DNA from: Halorubrum sp. Hd13 | GTDB lineage: Archaea > Halobacteriota > Halobacteria > Halobacteriales > Haloferacaceae | NCBI RefSeq assembly: GCF_002252755.1 | Contig: NZ_NHOY01000104.1 | Coordinates: 1 to 64,000, forward strand | Direction of reading: 5' to 3' | Length of the DNA stretch: 64,000 bases | Part shown: piece by piece, positions 50,504-58,589 of the stretch | Position numbering within the stretch: position 1 is the first letter of the stretch | Layout: the number at the start of each line of letters is the position of its first letter | Notes under the pieces: model-generated | What the model was told of the DNA's origin: nothing | The model's database searches: none | The model's input: only the letters and a program-made list of their open reading frames with translations | Program-made: the position numbers and the translations under genes

Positions 50504-53098
50504 ATGAGTCGCGGCCCCGAGCTGATAATTACGGAGAAGGACAACGCGGCGCGCCGCATCGCCGACATCCTGAGCGGCGAGTCCGCGACGACGGAGCGGA
50601 AGAACGACGTCAACGTGTACAAGTGGGGCGGCAAGCGCTGTATCGGCCTCTCGGGCCACGTCGTCGGGGTCGACTTCCCGGCCGAGTACAACGACTGGCG
50701 CGACGTCGAGCCGGTCGAGCTCATCGACGCGCCGGTCACCAAGGAGCCGACCCAAGAGGGGATCGTCGCCGCGCTCCGTACGCTGGCGCGGAACGCCTCT
50801 CGTGTCGTCATCGCGACCGACTACGACCGAGAGGGCGAGCTGATAGGAAAGGAGGCGTACGAGCTGGTGCGCGAGGTCAACGAGGACGCCCCTATCGATC
50901 GGGTCCGATTCTCCTCGATCACCGACAACGAGGTCACCGAGGCGTTCGCGAACCCCGACGAGCTCGACTTCGACCTCGCCGCCGCCGGCGAGGCCCGCCA
51001 GGTGATCGACCTCACGTGGGGCGCGGCGCTCACCCGCTTCCTCTCGCTGTCCGCCCGCCAGCTCGGCGACGACTTCATCTCGGTCGGCCGGGTGCAGGGG
51101 CCGACTCTCAAGCTCATCGTCGACCGCGAGCGCGAGATCCAGGCGTTCGATCCCGAGTCGTACTGGGAGCTGTACGGGAAGCTGACGAAGTCCGGCGGCG
51201 ACCCGTTCGAGGCGCGCTACTTCTACCTGAACGACGAGGGCAACGAGGCCCAGCGCGTCTGGGACGGCAACGTCGCGGAGGTGCTCACCGAGGCCCTGGC
51301 GGCGGCCGACGAGGCCGTCGTCGACGACGTGCGCCGCCGGACTCGGACCGACGAGCCGCCAACCCCGTTCAACACCACGGCGTTCATCCGGGCGGCGGGC
51401 TCGCTCGGCCACTCCGCCCAGCGCGCCATGTCGCTCGCGGAGGACCTGTACACCGCCGGCTACGTCACCTACCCGCGGACGGACAACACGGTGTACCCCG
51501 AGGACCTGGAGCCCCGCGAGCTGATCGAGGAGCTCTCGGCCGCCTCGACGTTCGGGAAAGACGCGAAGTCCCTCCTCGACCAGGAGGAGATCGAGCCCAC
51601 CGAGGGAGACGAGGAGACGACCGACCACCCGCCGATCCACCCGACCGGCGAGCTCCCGTCGGCGTCGGACCTCTCGGAGGACGAGTGGGAGGTGTACGAG
51701 CTTATCGTCCGCCGCTTCCTCGCGACCTGCGCCGAGCCCGCGACGTGGGAGCGGCTCCGCGTCGTCGCGCTCGCGAACGGCGAGGCGACCGCGGTCGCCG
51801 AGGGCGCTGACTGGCGGGCCGCCCTCCGGAACCCGGCGGACGCCGACGGTCCCGCCGACCTCGCCGCCGACGGCGGGCTCCGGCTCAAGGCGAACGGGAA
51901 GCGCCTGCTGGAAGCGGGGTACCACGAGGTCTACCCGTACCGCTCCAGCGACGAGCGAATCGTCCCCGACGTCGAGGTCGGCGAGAGGCTCGCGCTCGAC
52001 GGCCGCCGCACGGACGCGAAGGAGACCCAGCCGCCCCGCCGGTACGGCCAGTCGCGGCTCATCGAGGAGATGGAGAAGCGCGGCGTCGGCACGAAGGCGA
52101 CCCGCCACCGCACCCTCGAGAAGCTGTACGACCGCAACTACATCGAGAGCGACCCGCCGCGGCCGACCCGGCTCGCGGAGGCGGTCGTCGAGGCGGCCGA
52201 GGAGTTCGCGGAGCACATCGTCAGCGAGGAGATGACCGCCCAACTGGAGCGGGACATGCAGGCGATCGCGGCCGGCGAGAAGGGGTACGACGAGGTGACC
52301 GAGGCGTCCCGCGAGCTGCTCGACCGCGTGTTCGACGACCTCACCGAGTCCCGCGACGCGGTCGGCGACCACCTGCAGAAGTCGCTGAAGGCGGACAAGA
52401 CGCTCGGCCCCTGTCCCGAGTGCGGCGCGGACCTCCTCGTCCGGAAGTCCCGACAGGGCTCGTACTTCGTGGGCTGTGACGGCTACCCCGACTGCGAGCA
52501 CACCCTCCCGCTCCCCTCCACCGGGAAGCCGCTCATCCTCGACGAGACCTGCGAGGCGCACGACCTCCGGCACGTGAAGATGCTCGCGGGCCGGAAGACG
52601 TTCGTCCACGGGTGCCCGCAGTGTAAGGCCGACGAGGCCGACGATCAAGAGGACGAGGTGATCGGTGCGTGTCCGGAGTGCGGTGAGACGCACGGGGGAG
52701 AGTTGGCCATCAAACGCCTCCGCTCCGGCTCCCGGCTCGTCGGCTGCACGCGCTACCCCGACTGCGACTACTCGCTGCCGCTCCCCCGCCGCGGCGAGAT
52801 CGAGGTCACCGACGAGCGCTGCGAGGAACACGACCTCCCGCACCTCCGGGTCCACTCCGGCGACGAGCCGTGGGAGCTCGGCTGTCCGATCTGTAACTAC
52901 CGCGAGTTCACCGCCCGCCAGGAGGGCTCGGAGCTCCAGACGGTCGAGGGGATCGGCGAGAAGACGGCCGAGAAGCTGCAGAACGTCGGCGTCGACGGCG
53001 TCGACGATCTCAAATCCGCCGACCCGGACGATCTCGCCGCCGACGTCGACGGCGTCGGCGCCGACACCGTTCGGGACTGGCAGGCGAAGGCGGACTGA
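50504..53098 (+). CDS. topA: DNA topoisomerase I (type IA)
   Basis: An 864-aa enzyme relaxing negative supercoils. The TOPRIM domain starts LIITEKDNAARRIADILSG and has the Mg2+ motif ATDYDREGELIGKEA. The active-site Tyr323 is in TYPRTDNTVYPEDL. The C-terminal region has zinc ribbons (CPECGADLLVRKSRQGSYFVGCDGYPDCEHTLPL; CPECGETHGGELAIKRLRSGSRLVGCTRYPDCDYSLPL; CPICNYREF). A helix-hairpin-helix tail, LQTVEGIGEKTAEKLQNVGV, ends VDGVGADTVRDW. Longer upstream frame (50441) is not conserved; the ATG at 50504 gives the standard start. Confidence 0.95.
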   Translation: MSRGPELIITEKDNAARRIADILSGESATTERKNDVNVYKWGGKRCIGLSGHVVGVDFPAEYNDWRDVEPVELIDAPVTKEPTQEGIVAALRTLARNASRVVIATDYDREGELIGKEAYELVREVNEDAPIDRVRFSSITDNEVTEAFANPDELDFDLAAAGEARQVIDLTWGAALTRFLSLSARQLGDDFISVGRVQGPTLKLIVDREREIQAFDPESYWELYGKLTKSGGDPFEARYFYLNDEGNEAQRVWDGNVAEVLTEALAAADEAVVDDVRRRTRTDEPPTPFNTTAFIRAAGSLGHSAQRAMSLAEDLYTAGYVTYPRTDNTVYPEDLEPRELIEELSAASTFGKDAKSLLDQEEIEPTEGDEETTDHPPIHPTGELPSASDLSEDEWEVYELIVRRFLATCAEPATWERLRVVALANGEATAVAEGADWRAALRNPADADGPADLAADGGLRLKANGKRLLEAGYHEVYPYRSSDERIVPDVEVGERLALDGRRTDAKETQPPRRYGQSRLIEEMEKRGVGTKATRHRTLEKLYDRNYIESDPPRPTRLAEAVVEAAEEFAEHIVSEEMTAQLERDMQAIAAGEKGYDEVTEASRELLDRVFDDLTESRDAVGDHLQKSLKADKTLGPCPECGADLLVRKSRQGSYFVGCDGYPDCEHTLPLPSTGKPLILDETCEAHDLRHVKMLAGRKTFVHGCPQCKADEADDQEDEVIGACPECGETHGGELAIKRLRSGSRLVGCTRYPDCDYSLPLPRRGEIEVTDERCEEHDLPHLRVHSGDEPWELGCPICNYREFTARQEGSELQTVEGIGEKTAEKLQNVGVDGVDDLKSADPDDLAADVDGVGADTVRDWQAKAD

Positions 53099-53166
53099 CG
53101 CTCCCGGCGTCTCCGACTTTCCGACCCACAGACACATAAGCGCGGGACGCGTCAGTCGCGCTACGT

Positions 53167-54669
53167 ATGGGTCGCGACAGCGACGCTGACGGGGACGCGG
53201 ACGGCGGCCTCTCGGCCGGCGAGAGAGACCGCGCCGCCGATGAGGGGTCGCTGAGCGCGCCCGGCGGCGAGGCGGTCCCGCGCGTCCTCCGCTCGTTCGT
53301 CGACGCGATTCCGACGCCGGCGCTCGCGTGCGATCCGGGGAGCCTCGCGATCCGCGCGGCGAACCCGCCGGCGGCCGATCTGCTCGACCGCGACCGCGGC
53401 ACGCTGACGCTGATGGGGCTCGACGACCTCGGCGAAGCGGCGGCGACCGTCGCCGGCGACCCGATCGGCGCGGCCGTCCGCGCCCCGCCCGACGGCGACG
53501 GCGTCACCCGCTTCGAGTGGACCGTCGCGAGCGCGCCGATGCGGCGCCTCGAACTGGCCGTCCGCGCCGCCACGGTCGCCGACCGCGAGTGGCTGATCGT
53601 CGGTCTGACCGACGTCACCGACCGGGTCACCGCCGAGGAACGCCTCCGGTCGCAGCTCCGAGTCACCGACGCGGTCGCCGCGACGGTTCCGGTCGCCCTG
53701 TTCCAGTGCACCGAGCGCGGCACCCTCTCGCGGTGGAACGACCGGCTCGCCGCGGACGCCGGCTACGAGGACGAGCGGCTCTCCGGGACCGCGTTGACGT
53801 CGCTGTTCGACGACGAGAGCCACGACGCCGTCGCCGCTGCGCTCCAGTCCGTCTACCGCGAGGCCGAGAACGCCGAGTGCGAGGCGACGCTCGTCACCCG
53901 TTCGGGCGAGCGCGTCCCGTACCGGCTCTCGCTCGGCCCGGTCACCGACGGCGACGAGGTCGTCGGCGCGGTCGGGGTCGGCGAGGACGTCACCGAGGCG
54001 TCCCTCCGGGAGGAGCGGCTCGCCGTGTTGACGCGAGTGCTCCGCCACAACTTCCGGAACGACCTCAACGTCGTCACGGGGTTCACGCAGCGGGCGATCG
54101 GCGAGGTCGAGGACCCGACGCTCGCCGCGGAGCTCGAGCGCGTCGTCGACACCGCGGAGCGGCTGCTGCGCGTCGGCGAGACCTCGCGGCGGGTCGAGCG
54201 GCTGCTCGCCGACCGGCCCACTCCCCGGCCGACGGACCTCGCGGACGAGGTCGAGGAGGCGCTGGTGACGGTTCCGTCGGAGCTCCGCGACCGCGCCGAC
54301 ATCGAGGTGGACGTCCCGGAGGGGATCACGGTGTCGGCGGTCGGCTACCTCGCCGAGGCGATCGCGGAGCTCGTCGACAACGCGATCCGACACGGCGACG
54401 CGGACCGCCCCTCGGTGACCGTTACTGCCGCCGAGCTCCCCAGCGAGTCGTGGACGTCGCTGGTCGTCGCCGACGACGGTCCGGGGATCCCGCCCGTCGA
54501 GCGCGCGGTGCTCACCGGCGAGGAGACGCCGCTGGAGCACGCCAGCGGGCTCGGGCTCTGGTACGTGAACTGGATCGTCAGCGCCGGCGGCGGGGGCTTC
54601 GACATCGGCGAGAGCAAGGCCGGCGGCACGCGGATCGAGATGGAGCTCCGCACGGTCGACGGGGAGTGA
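53167..54669 (+). CDS. PAS-domain sensor histidine kinase
   Basis: A 500-aa cytosolic sensor. Two PAS-like regions (about 30-150 with FVDAIPTPALACDPGSLAIRAAN; about 160-280 with AVAATVPVALFQCTERGTLSRWNDRLAADAGYEDERLSG and the PAC end LGPVTDGDEVVGAVGVGEDVTE). Phospho-acceptor His294 is in LTRVLRHNFRNDLNVVTGFTQ, the haloarchaeal HisKA variant. HATPase: DNAIRHGD (N box), VADDGPGIP (G1), GLGLWYVNWIVSAGGGGFDI (G2). No transmembrane segment and no response regulator nearby; the signal is probably intracellular or redox-related. Confidence 0.9.
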   Translation: MGRDSDADGDADGGLSAGERDRAADEGSLSAPGGEAVPRVLRSFVDAIPTPALACDPGSLAIRAANPPAADLLDRDRGTLTLMGLDDLGEAAATVAGDPIGAAVRAPPDGDGVTRFEWTVASAPMRRLELAVRAATVADREWLIVGLTDVTDRVTAEERLRSQLRVTDAVAATVPVALFQCTERGTLSRWNDRLAADAGYEDERLSGTALTSLFDDESHDAVAAALQSVYREAENAECEATLVTRSGERVPYRLSLGPVTDGDEVVGAVGVGEDVTEASLREERLAVLTRVLRHNFRNDLNVVTGFTQRAIGEVEDPTLAAELERVVDTAERLLRVGETSRRVERLLADRPTPRPTDLADEVEEALVTVPSELRDRADIEVDVPEGITVSAVGYLAEAIAELVDNAIRHGDADRPSVTVTAAELPSESWTSLVVADDGPGIPPVERAVLTGEETPLEHASGLGLWYVNWIVSAGGGGFDIGESKAGGTRIEMELRTVDGE

Positions 54670-54697
54670 GTCGGACGCGCCCGAGCCGTCGCTCCGG

Positions 54698-55108
54698 TCA
54701 CTCGACGAGCCGGACCTCGTCGCCGACGGCGACGTCGGCGGCGGCGCCCGCGGGGAGCTCGGCGACCGTGTCGGCCCGCCCCCGGCCCAGTCCGACGAAC
54801 GGGGCGAGCCGCTTCCGCTTTCGCACCTCGCCGTCGACGAGCCACAGCGCGTCGATCGCGAACGGGACGAACAGCATGTGGAGCCACTGCGCGTCGGCCT
54901 CCTCGAAGGGGAAGACGAGCGCGTAGCCGTCGGGGACGGCGCGCCTGAACATCAGTCCGCGGCCCTGTTCGAGCGTCGACCGGGCGACGTCGACGTCGTC
55001 GGCGAGGACGGTCGACTTCCGGTCGTCGGCGTCGGGCCCCGCGTCGGCGTCGGGCCCCGCGTCGCCGTCGGACTCCGCGCTGCGGTGGACGAGTCGCACG
55101 CTCCGCAC
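54698..55108 (-). CDS. DUF192 family protein
   Basis: A 136-aa protein with RSTLEQGRGLMFRRAVPDGYALVFPFEEADAQWLHMLFVPFAIDALWLVDGEVRK, the DUF192 core (RGLMFR and the HMLFVPFAID motifs). It lacks a signal peptide or lipobox, although many members are exported. An acidic repeat (DAGPDADAGPDADD) near residue 20 comes from a tandem GGGCCCCGCGTCGGCGTC duplication. Function unknown. Confidence 0.85.
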   Translation of the reverse strand: MRSVRLVHRSAESDGDAGPDADAGPDADDRKSTVLADDVDVARSTLEQGRGLMFRRAVPDGYALVFPFEEADAQWLHMLFVPFAIDALWLVDGEVRKRKRLAPFVGLGRGRADTVAELPAGAAADVAVGDEVRLVE

Positions 55109-55206
55109 GTGGCGACCGTCGGATAAATAGCCTCGCGATCGCGACCGCGAACCGCCGGCGCGACCGTCGATCGCCGCCGCTGACGGTCAGGAACTGCTCC
55201 GTCGGA

Positions 55207-55461
55207 TCAGCTCGCGCTTCCGTACGTCTCCTCGAGGTACTCGACGATGTCGTCGCTCTCGGACATGCCCTCGATCCCGTTCGCCTCGTCGACGAGGACG
55301 GGCACGCCGGTCTGCCCGCTCAGCTCCTCGACCTCCGTGCGCTCGGAGTGCGAGCGCGGCACCATCACCGACTCGTACTCCACGTCCAGCTCGGCGAGCT
55401 TCGTCTTCACCTTCGCGCAGTAGGGACATCCCTCCAGTTCGTAGAGCGTCAGATTTGCCAT
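55207..55461 (-). CDS. Glutaredoxin-like protein
   Basis: An 84-aa thioredoxin-fold protein: ANLTLYELEGCPYCAKVKTKLAELDVEY with the CPYC redox motif, then TGVPVLVDEANGIEGMSESDDIVEYLEETYG with the cis-Pro in GVPVLV and glutathione-S-transferase-like SDDIVEYL. Haloarchaea use gamma-glutamylcysteine instead of glutathione, so its partner thiol is uncertain. Start at the ATG of MANL, with an alternative two codons earlier. Confidence 0.93.
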   Translation of the reverse strand: MANLTLYELEGCPYCAKVKTKLAELDVEYESVMVPRSHSERTEVEELSGQTGVPVLVDEANGIEGMSESDDIVEYLEETYGSAS

Positions 55462-55535
55462 CACCATCGGTAGGGCGTAGACGCGTAAAGAAGTACGGTG
55501 GGCGGTGCGCGCCGCGCGCACGGGCGGCGGTCGGG

Positions 55536-56915
55536 CTACAGGATGACGCCGCGCGTCTGCAGGACGTAGTAGACGACGAGCAGCGCCGCGATGACGTACT
55601 GGCCGAGCGCGACCTCGTCGTACTCGCCGACGGCGATCTTGATAAGCGGGTAGGCGACGATACCGGCGGCCAGCCCGTCGGCGATCGAGTAGGCGAACGG
55701 CATCACGGTGACCGTGAGCCCCGCGGAGACGGCCCACGCCGGGTCCGACCAGTCCACCTCGACGAGCCCCTGCAGCATCATCACGCCGACGACGATGAGC
55801 GCGATGAAGGAGGCGTACTCCGGGATGGCGGCGACGACGGGGATCACCGCGAGCGACCCGAGGAACAGCAGCGCGACGACGAGGGCCGTCAGTCCGGTGC
55901 GACCGCCCTCCTCGACGCCGGTCGACGACTCGATGTACGTCGTCACCGTGGAGGTGCCGAGCACCGCGCCGGCGGTCGTCCCCACCGCGTCGGCCATCAG
56001 CGGCTTGTCCATGTCGGGGAGGTCGCCGTCCTCGTCGAGGAAGTCGCCGAACTGCGAGACGCCGATGAGCGTCCCGGCGGTGTCGAAGAAGTCGACGAAG
56101 AAGAACGTGAACACGACGAGACCGAACGTGAGCGGGTCGACCCCGGAGAGCCCGTCGACGAACGCCCCCGCGAGCGGCGAGATGTCGTACTGTGCGCTCG
56201 GGAGCGTCTCCGGCGTGATCGTGCCGCGGTCGAAGAACCCGGCGAGCGTGAGCCCCCAGCCGACGACGGAGGTCGTCAGGATGCCGATCACGATCGAGCC
56301 CGTGACGCCGCGCGCCCAGAGGCCGAAGGTGAACACGAGCCCGAGGATCCCCAAGATCGCCCACGGGTTGCCGAAGATGCCGCCGAGCGTGACGAGCGTC
56401 GCGTCGTCGGGGACGACGATCTGGAGCTCCTGGAAGCCGATGAACAGGAGGAAGAGGCCGATACCGGCGCCGACCGAGCGCTTCACCGGCTCGGGGAACA
56501 GCCGGATGACGTACTCGCGCGCGCCGACCGCGGTGAGCAGCATGAAGAGGATCCCTTCGACGAACACCGCGGCGAGGGCCGTCTGCCACGGGATACCCAA
56601 GCCGAGCACGACGGTGAACGCGAAGAAGGCGTTGAGTCCCAGCCCCGGCGCGAGCCCGAACGGACGGTTGGCGTACAGCGCCATCACCAGCGTCGCGAGC
56701 GCGGACGAGAGGATCGTCGCGATGGCGATCATCTGGACCACCTCGAAGAACTCGTAGCCGGGGATCTGGATCGCCTCGGCGAGGATGAACGGGTTCACGA
56801 CGATGATGTACGACATCGCGAGGAAGGTGGTGAGCCCCGCGACCAGCTCCGTACGGACGTCGGAGTCGTGCGCCTCCACGTCGAACCGCGCAGCCAGCGT
56901 ATCTGTAAGCCCCAT
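55536..56915 (-). CDS. NCS2 family nucleobase permease (AzgA-like)
   Basis: A 459-aa permease with about 12-14 membrane segments. The AzgA branch signatures are present: ELVAGLTTFLAMSYIIVVNPFILAEA, NRPFGLAPGLGLNAFFAFTVVLGLGIPWQTALAAVFVEGILFMLLTAVGAREYVI, DFFDTAGTLIGVSQ, and ALGTSTVTTYIESSTGVEEGGRTGLTALV. Such proteins import adenine, guanine and hypoxanthine with protons. Promoter region: minus-strand TATA (complement of about 56946-56953) and a palindrome at 56980-56991 also present before the HTH-PRTase gene upstream. That neighbour supports a purine role. Confidence 0.92.
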   Translation of the reverse strand: MGLTDTLAARFDVEAHDSDVRTELVAGLTTFLAMSYIIVVNPFILAEAIQIPGYEFFEVVQMIAIATILSSALATLVMALYANRPFGLAPGLGLNAFFAFTVVLGLGIPWQTALAAVFVEGILFMLLTAVGAREYVIRLFPEPVKRSVGAGIGLFLLFIGFQELQIVVPDDATLVTLGGIFGNPWAILGILGLVFTFGLWARGVTGSIVIGILTTSVVGWGLTLAGFFDRGTITPETLPSAQYDISPLAGAFVDGLSGVDPLTFGLVVFTFFFVDFFDTAGTLIGVSQFGDFLDEDGDLPDMDKPLMADAVGTTAGAVLGTSTVTTYIESSTGVEEGGRTGLTALVVALLFLGSLAVIPVVAAIPEYASFIALIVVGVMMLQGLVEVDWSDPAWAVSAGLTVTVMPFAYSIADGLAAGIVAYPLIKIAVGEYDEVALGQYVIAALLVVYYVLQTRGVIL

Positions 56916-56973
56916 TGAACGGATGTGTCTACTTTCGTATCGGATGATAAGCCTTGCTGAACGAGCGCGGAGA

Positions 56974-56999
56974 ATACACATACACGTGTATTAATACAC
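56974..56999 (-). promoter_or_regulatory. Palindromic operator candidate upstream of NCS2 permease
   Basis: ATACACGTGTAT (56980-56991) is a perfect 12-bp palindrome. Two further ATACAC half-sites flank it at 56974-56979 and 56994-56999. It lies about 30 nt upstream of the TATA box and 65 nt before the permease ATG, so it may be bound by an activator or a repressor. A near match sits before the HTH-PRTase gene. Confidence 0.6.
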
Positions 57000-57018
57000 C
57001 GCTTTAGGCGTCAATAAT

Positions 57019-57140
57019 CTAAAGAAAATGCGCGAACGTGTTTACTCCCCTTCTCTGAGCGCGACCGCCGACCCGCGCGAGCGACTCCCCGCGGGTCGCG
57101 AACGCGCCGACCGGCGCGTCACCCGACGGCCGCCGGCGGG
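57019..57140. other. Spacer downstream of the HTH-PRTase gene
   Basis: 122 nt with no gene. GC-rich with the repeated word GCGCCGACCGGCGCG; the arms CGCCGACCGGCGCG recur once more at about 57160-57173 inside the PRTase gene end, a short inverted or direct repeat that could serve as a terminator-like hairpin. Confidence 0.4.
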
Positions 57141-57854
57141 TTACTCGAACGTCGTCAGCGCGCCGACCGGCGCGTCCGTGATCGCTCGCGCGCGCTCCAT
57201 CCCCTCGTCGCCGACGGCGATGAGGGTGAAGACGCCGGTGACGTCGGCGTCGGCCTGGAGGGCGATGTCGAGGAGGAGCTCCTGGGTCTCTCCCGACCGG
57301 ATCAGGTCGTCGACGACGAGCACGGTGTCGCCGGCGTCGACCGCGCTCGCGGGGAGGTAGTATGTGAGCTCGATGCCGGAGGCGAGCCGCTGGCGCGACT
57401 CGATGAACTCCTCGACGGCGGTCTCCTTCGACTTCTTGGCGTACGCGAGGCGGGCGTCGAAGAAGGAGGCCATCGCCGCGCCGAGGGTGATCCCGTCGGT
57501 GGCGGCGGTGAGGACGACGTCCGGCGACTCGAACGCGAACGTCTCCGCGGCGACGGGCGCGACCAGGTCGAGGAACGACTGGTCGAAGACGACGCCGGAG
57601 TTGTCGACGTACCCCTCGTCGTCGAACTCGACGCGGGCGATCAGCTCGTCGGCGAGCGCGTCGCGGCCCACCGCCTCGACGACCTCGCTCGCTCGGTCGG
57701 CGCCGGGCAACACGTGGCCGTTCACGTACCGGTTCAGGTCGCCGGAGGGGAGCCCGGTCACCTCGGAGAGCTCCTCGTACGTTCGCGTCTCCTTCAACAT
57801 CCGCAACACGGCGACCGCCTGCAGCTGGAGGGCCGCCTTCTCTGCTCGGTTCAT
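57141..57854 (-). CDS. HTH-phosphoribosyltransferase transcriptional regulator (GfcR/PurR-like)
   Basis: A 237-aa protein. Residues 1-60 form a helix-turn-helix (LQLQAVAVLRMLKETRTYEELSEVTGLPSGDLNRYVNGHVLPG). Residues 80-237 are a type I phosphoribosyltransferase fold: DVVLTAATDGITLGAAMASFFDARLAYAKKSKETAVEEFIE, and the PRPP loop VLVVDDLIRSGETQELLLDIA. The catalytic flexible loop appears divergent, so it more likely senses PRPP or a nucleotide than makes one. GfcR of Haloferax has this architecture and controls sugar catabolism; the neighbouring purine-type permease and shared palindromes here suggest a purine regulon instead. The ATG at 57854 starts at MNRAEK. Confidence 0.88.
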   Translation of the reverse strand: MNRAEKAALQLQAVAVLRMLKETRTYEELSEVTGLPSGDLNRYVNGHVLPGADRASEVVEAVGRDALADELIARVEFDDEGYVDNSGVVFDQSFLDLVAPVAAETFAFESPDVVLTAATDGITLGAAMASFFDARLAYAKKSKETAVEEFIESRQRLASGIELTYYLPASAVDAGDTVLVVDDLIRSGETQELLLDIALQADADVTGVFTLIAVGDEGMERARAITDAPVGALTTFE

Positions 57855-57908
57855 GCAGATGATCGTGATCGCACAAGTATGAATACGTCGAAGTGTTCTC
57901 CGGAGGAG

Positions 57909-57922
57909 ATACACATGTGTGT
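57909..57922 (-). promoter_or_regulatory. Palindromic operator candidate upstream of HTH-PRTase gene
   Basis: ACACATGTGT (57911-57920) is a perfect palindrome within ATACACATGTGTGT. It matches the site before the NCS2 permease (consensus ATACACRTGTRT) and lies about 33 nt upstream of a TATA-like TATGAATAC (57878-57886) and 55 nt before the ATG. Autoregulation is the simplest reading. Confidence 0.6.
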
Positions 57923-58004
57923 GCGTGACATGGGGTCGGCTCACGGATCCGTCGCCGGGAAGTCTCGGCTCACGGATCCGCCGTCGCATCGAGAGAGTCT
58001 CGGC

Positions 58005-58463
58005 TCAGGCGTCGGCCGTCGCGTCGAAGAAGACGGCCGGATCGCTCACGTCGATCTCGACCACGTCCCGGTCGTCGAGGGGGCGGAGACGGACCGTGAG
58101 CGCGCCGGCCGCGTCGGCGCCCGCCCTGAGCGACTCCAGCTCGTCGGCGCCGAGGTACGTCGGCACGCAGACGGCGACCCCGGCGTCGCCGTCCTCCGCG
58201 ACGACGAGGCGGTACTCGACGCCCCCGGCCGCGGCGGCGTACACCCGAACCGAGTCGACGTCGGCGTCGCCCACGACCGCGCTCGTCTCCTCGAACTCCG
58301 AGCCGGGGAGCAGCACGTCGATCCGCGCCGCGTCCGCGACCGGGTTCACGTCGCCGGGGTGGGCGGCGACCGCCGTCCAGCCCCGGTCGCGGTACTCCGT
58401 CGCCGTCGCGTCGCTGTCGGCGACCACGTCTCCCCAGCGCTCGCCCGGATCCGTCCGTCGCAT
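58005..58463 (-). CDS. Haloarchaeal DUF7529-like protein
   Basis: A 152-aa acidic protein: TATEYRDRGWTAVAAHPGDVNPVADAARIDVLLPGSEF, then VRVYAAAAGGVEYRLVVAEDGDAGVAVCVPTYLGADELESLR and VRLRPLDDRDVVEIDVSDPAVFF. An alpha/beta protein that I associate with the DUF7529 family. It has no membrane segment and its function is unknown. Divergent from the ABC transporter operon. Confidence 0.65.
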   Translation of the reverse strand: MRRTDPGERWGDVVADSDATATEYRDRGWTAVAAHPGDVNPVADAARIDVLLPGSEFEETSAVVGDADVDSVRVYAAAAGGVEYRLVVAEDGDAGVAVCVPTYLGADELESLRAGADAAGALTVRLRPLDDRDVVEIDVSDPAVFFDATADA

Positions 58464-58589
58464 GTCCTCGTGGACCCGCCGGGATCGTAAATAGTTGTCC
58501 AGTCGCCGTGACAGAAACCGCGCGACGTGACGGCTGACGGGTGCGTTCGCGTCGTTAGGTTCATAACGTTGCCTCGTATGTGGTATGCT

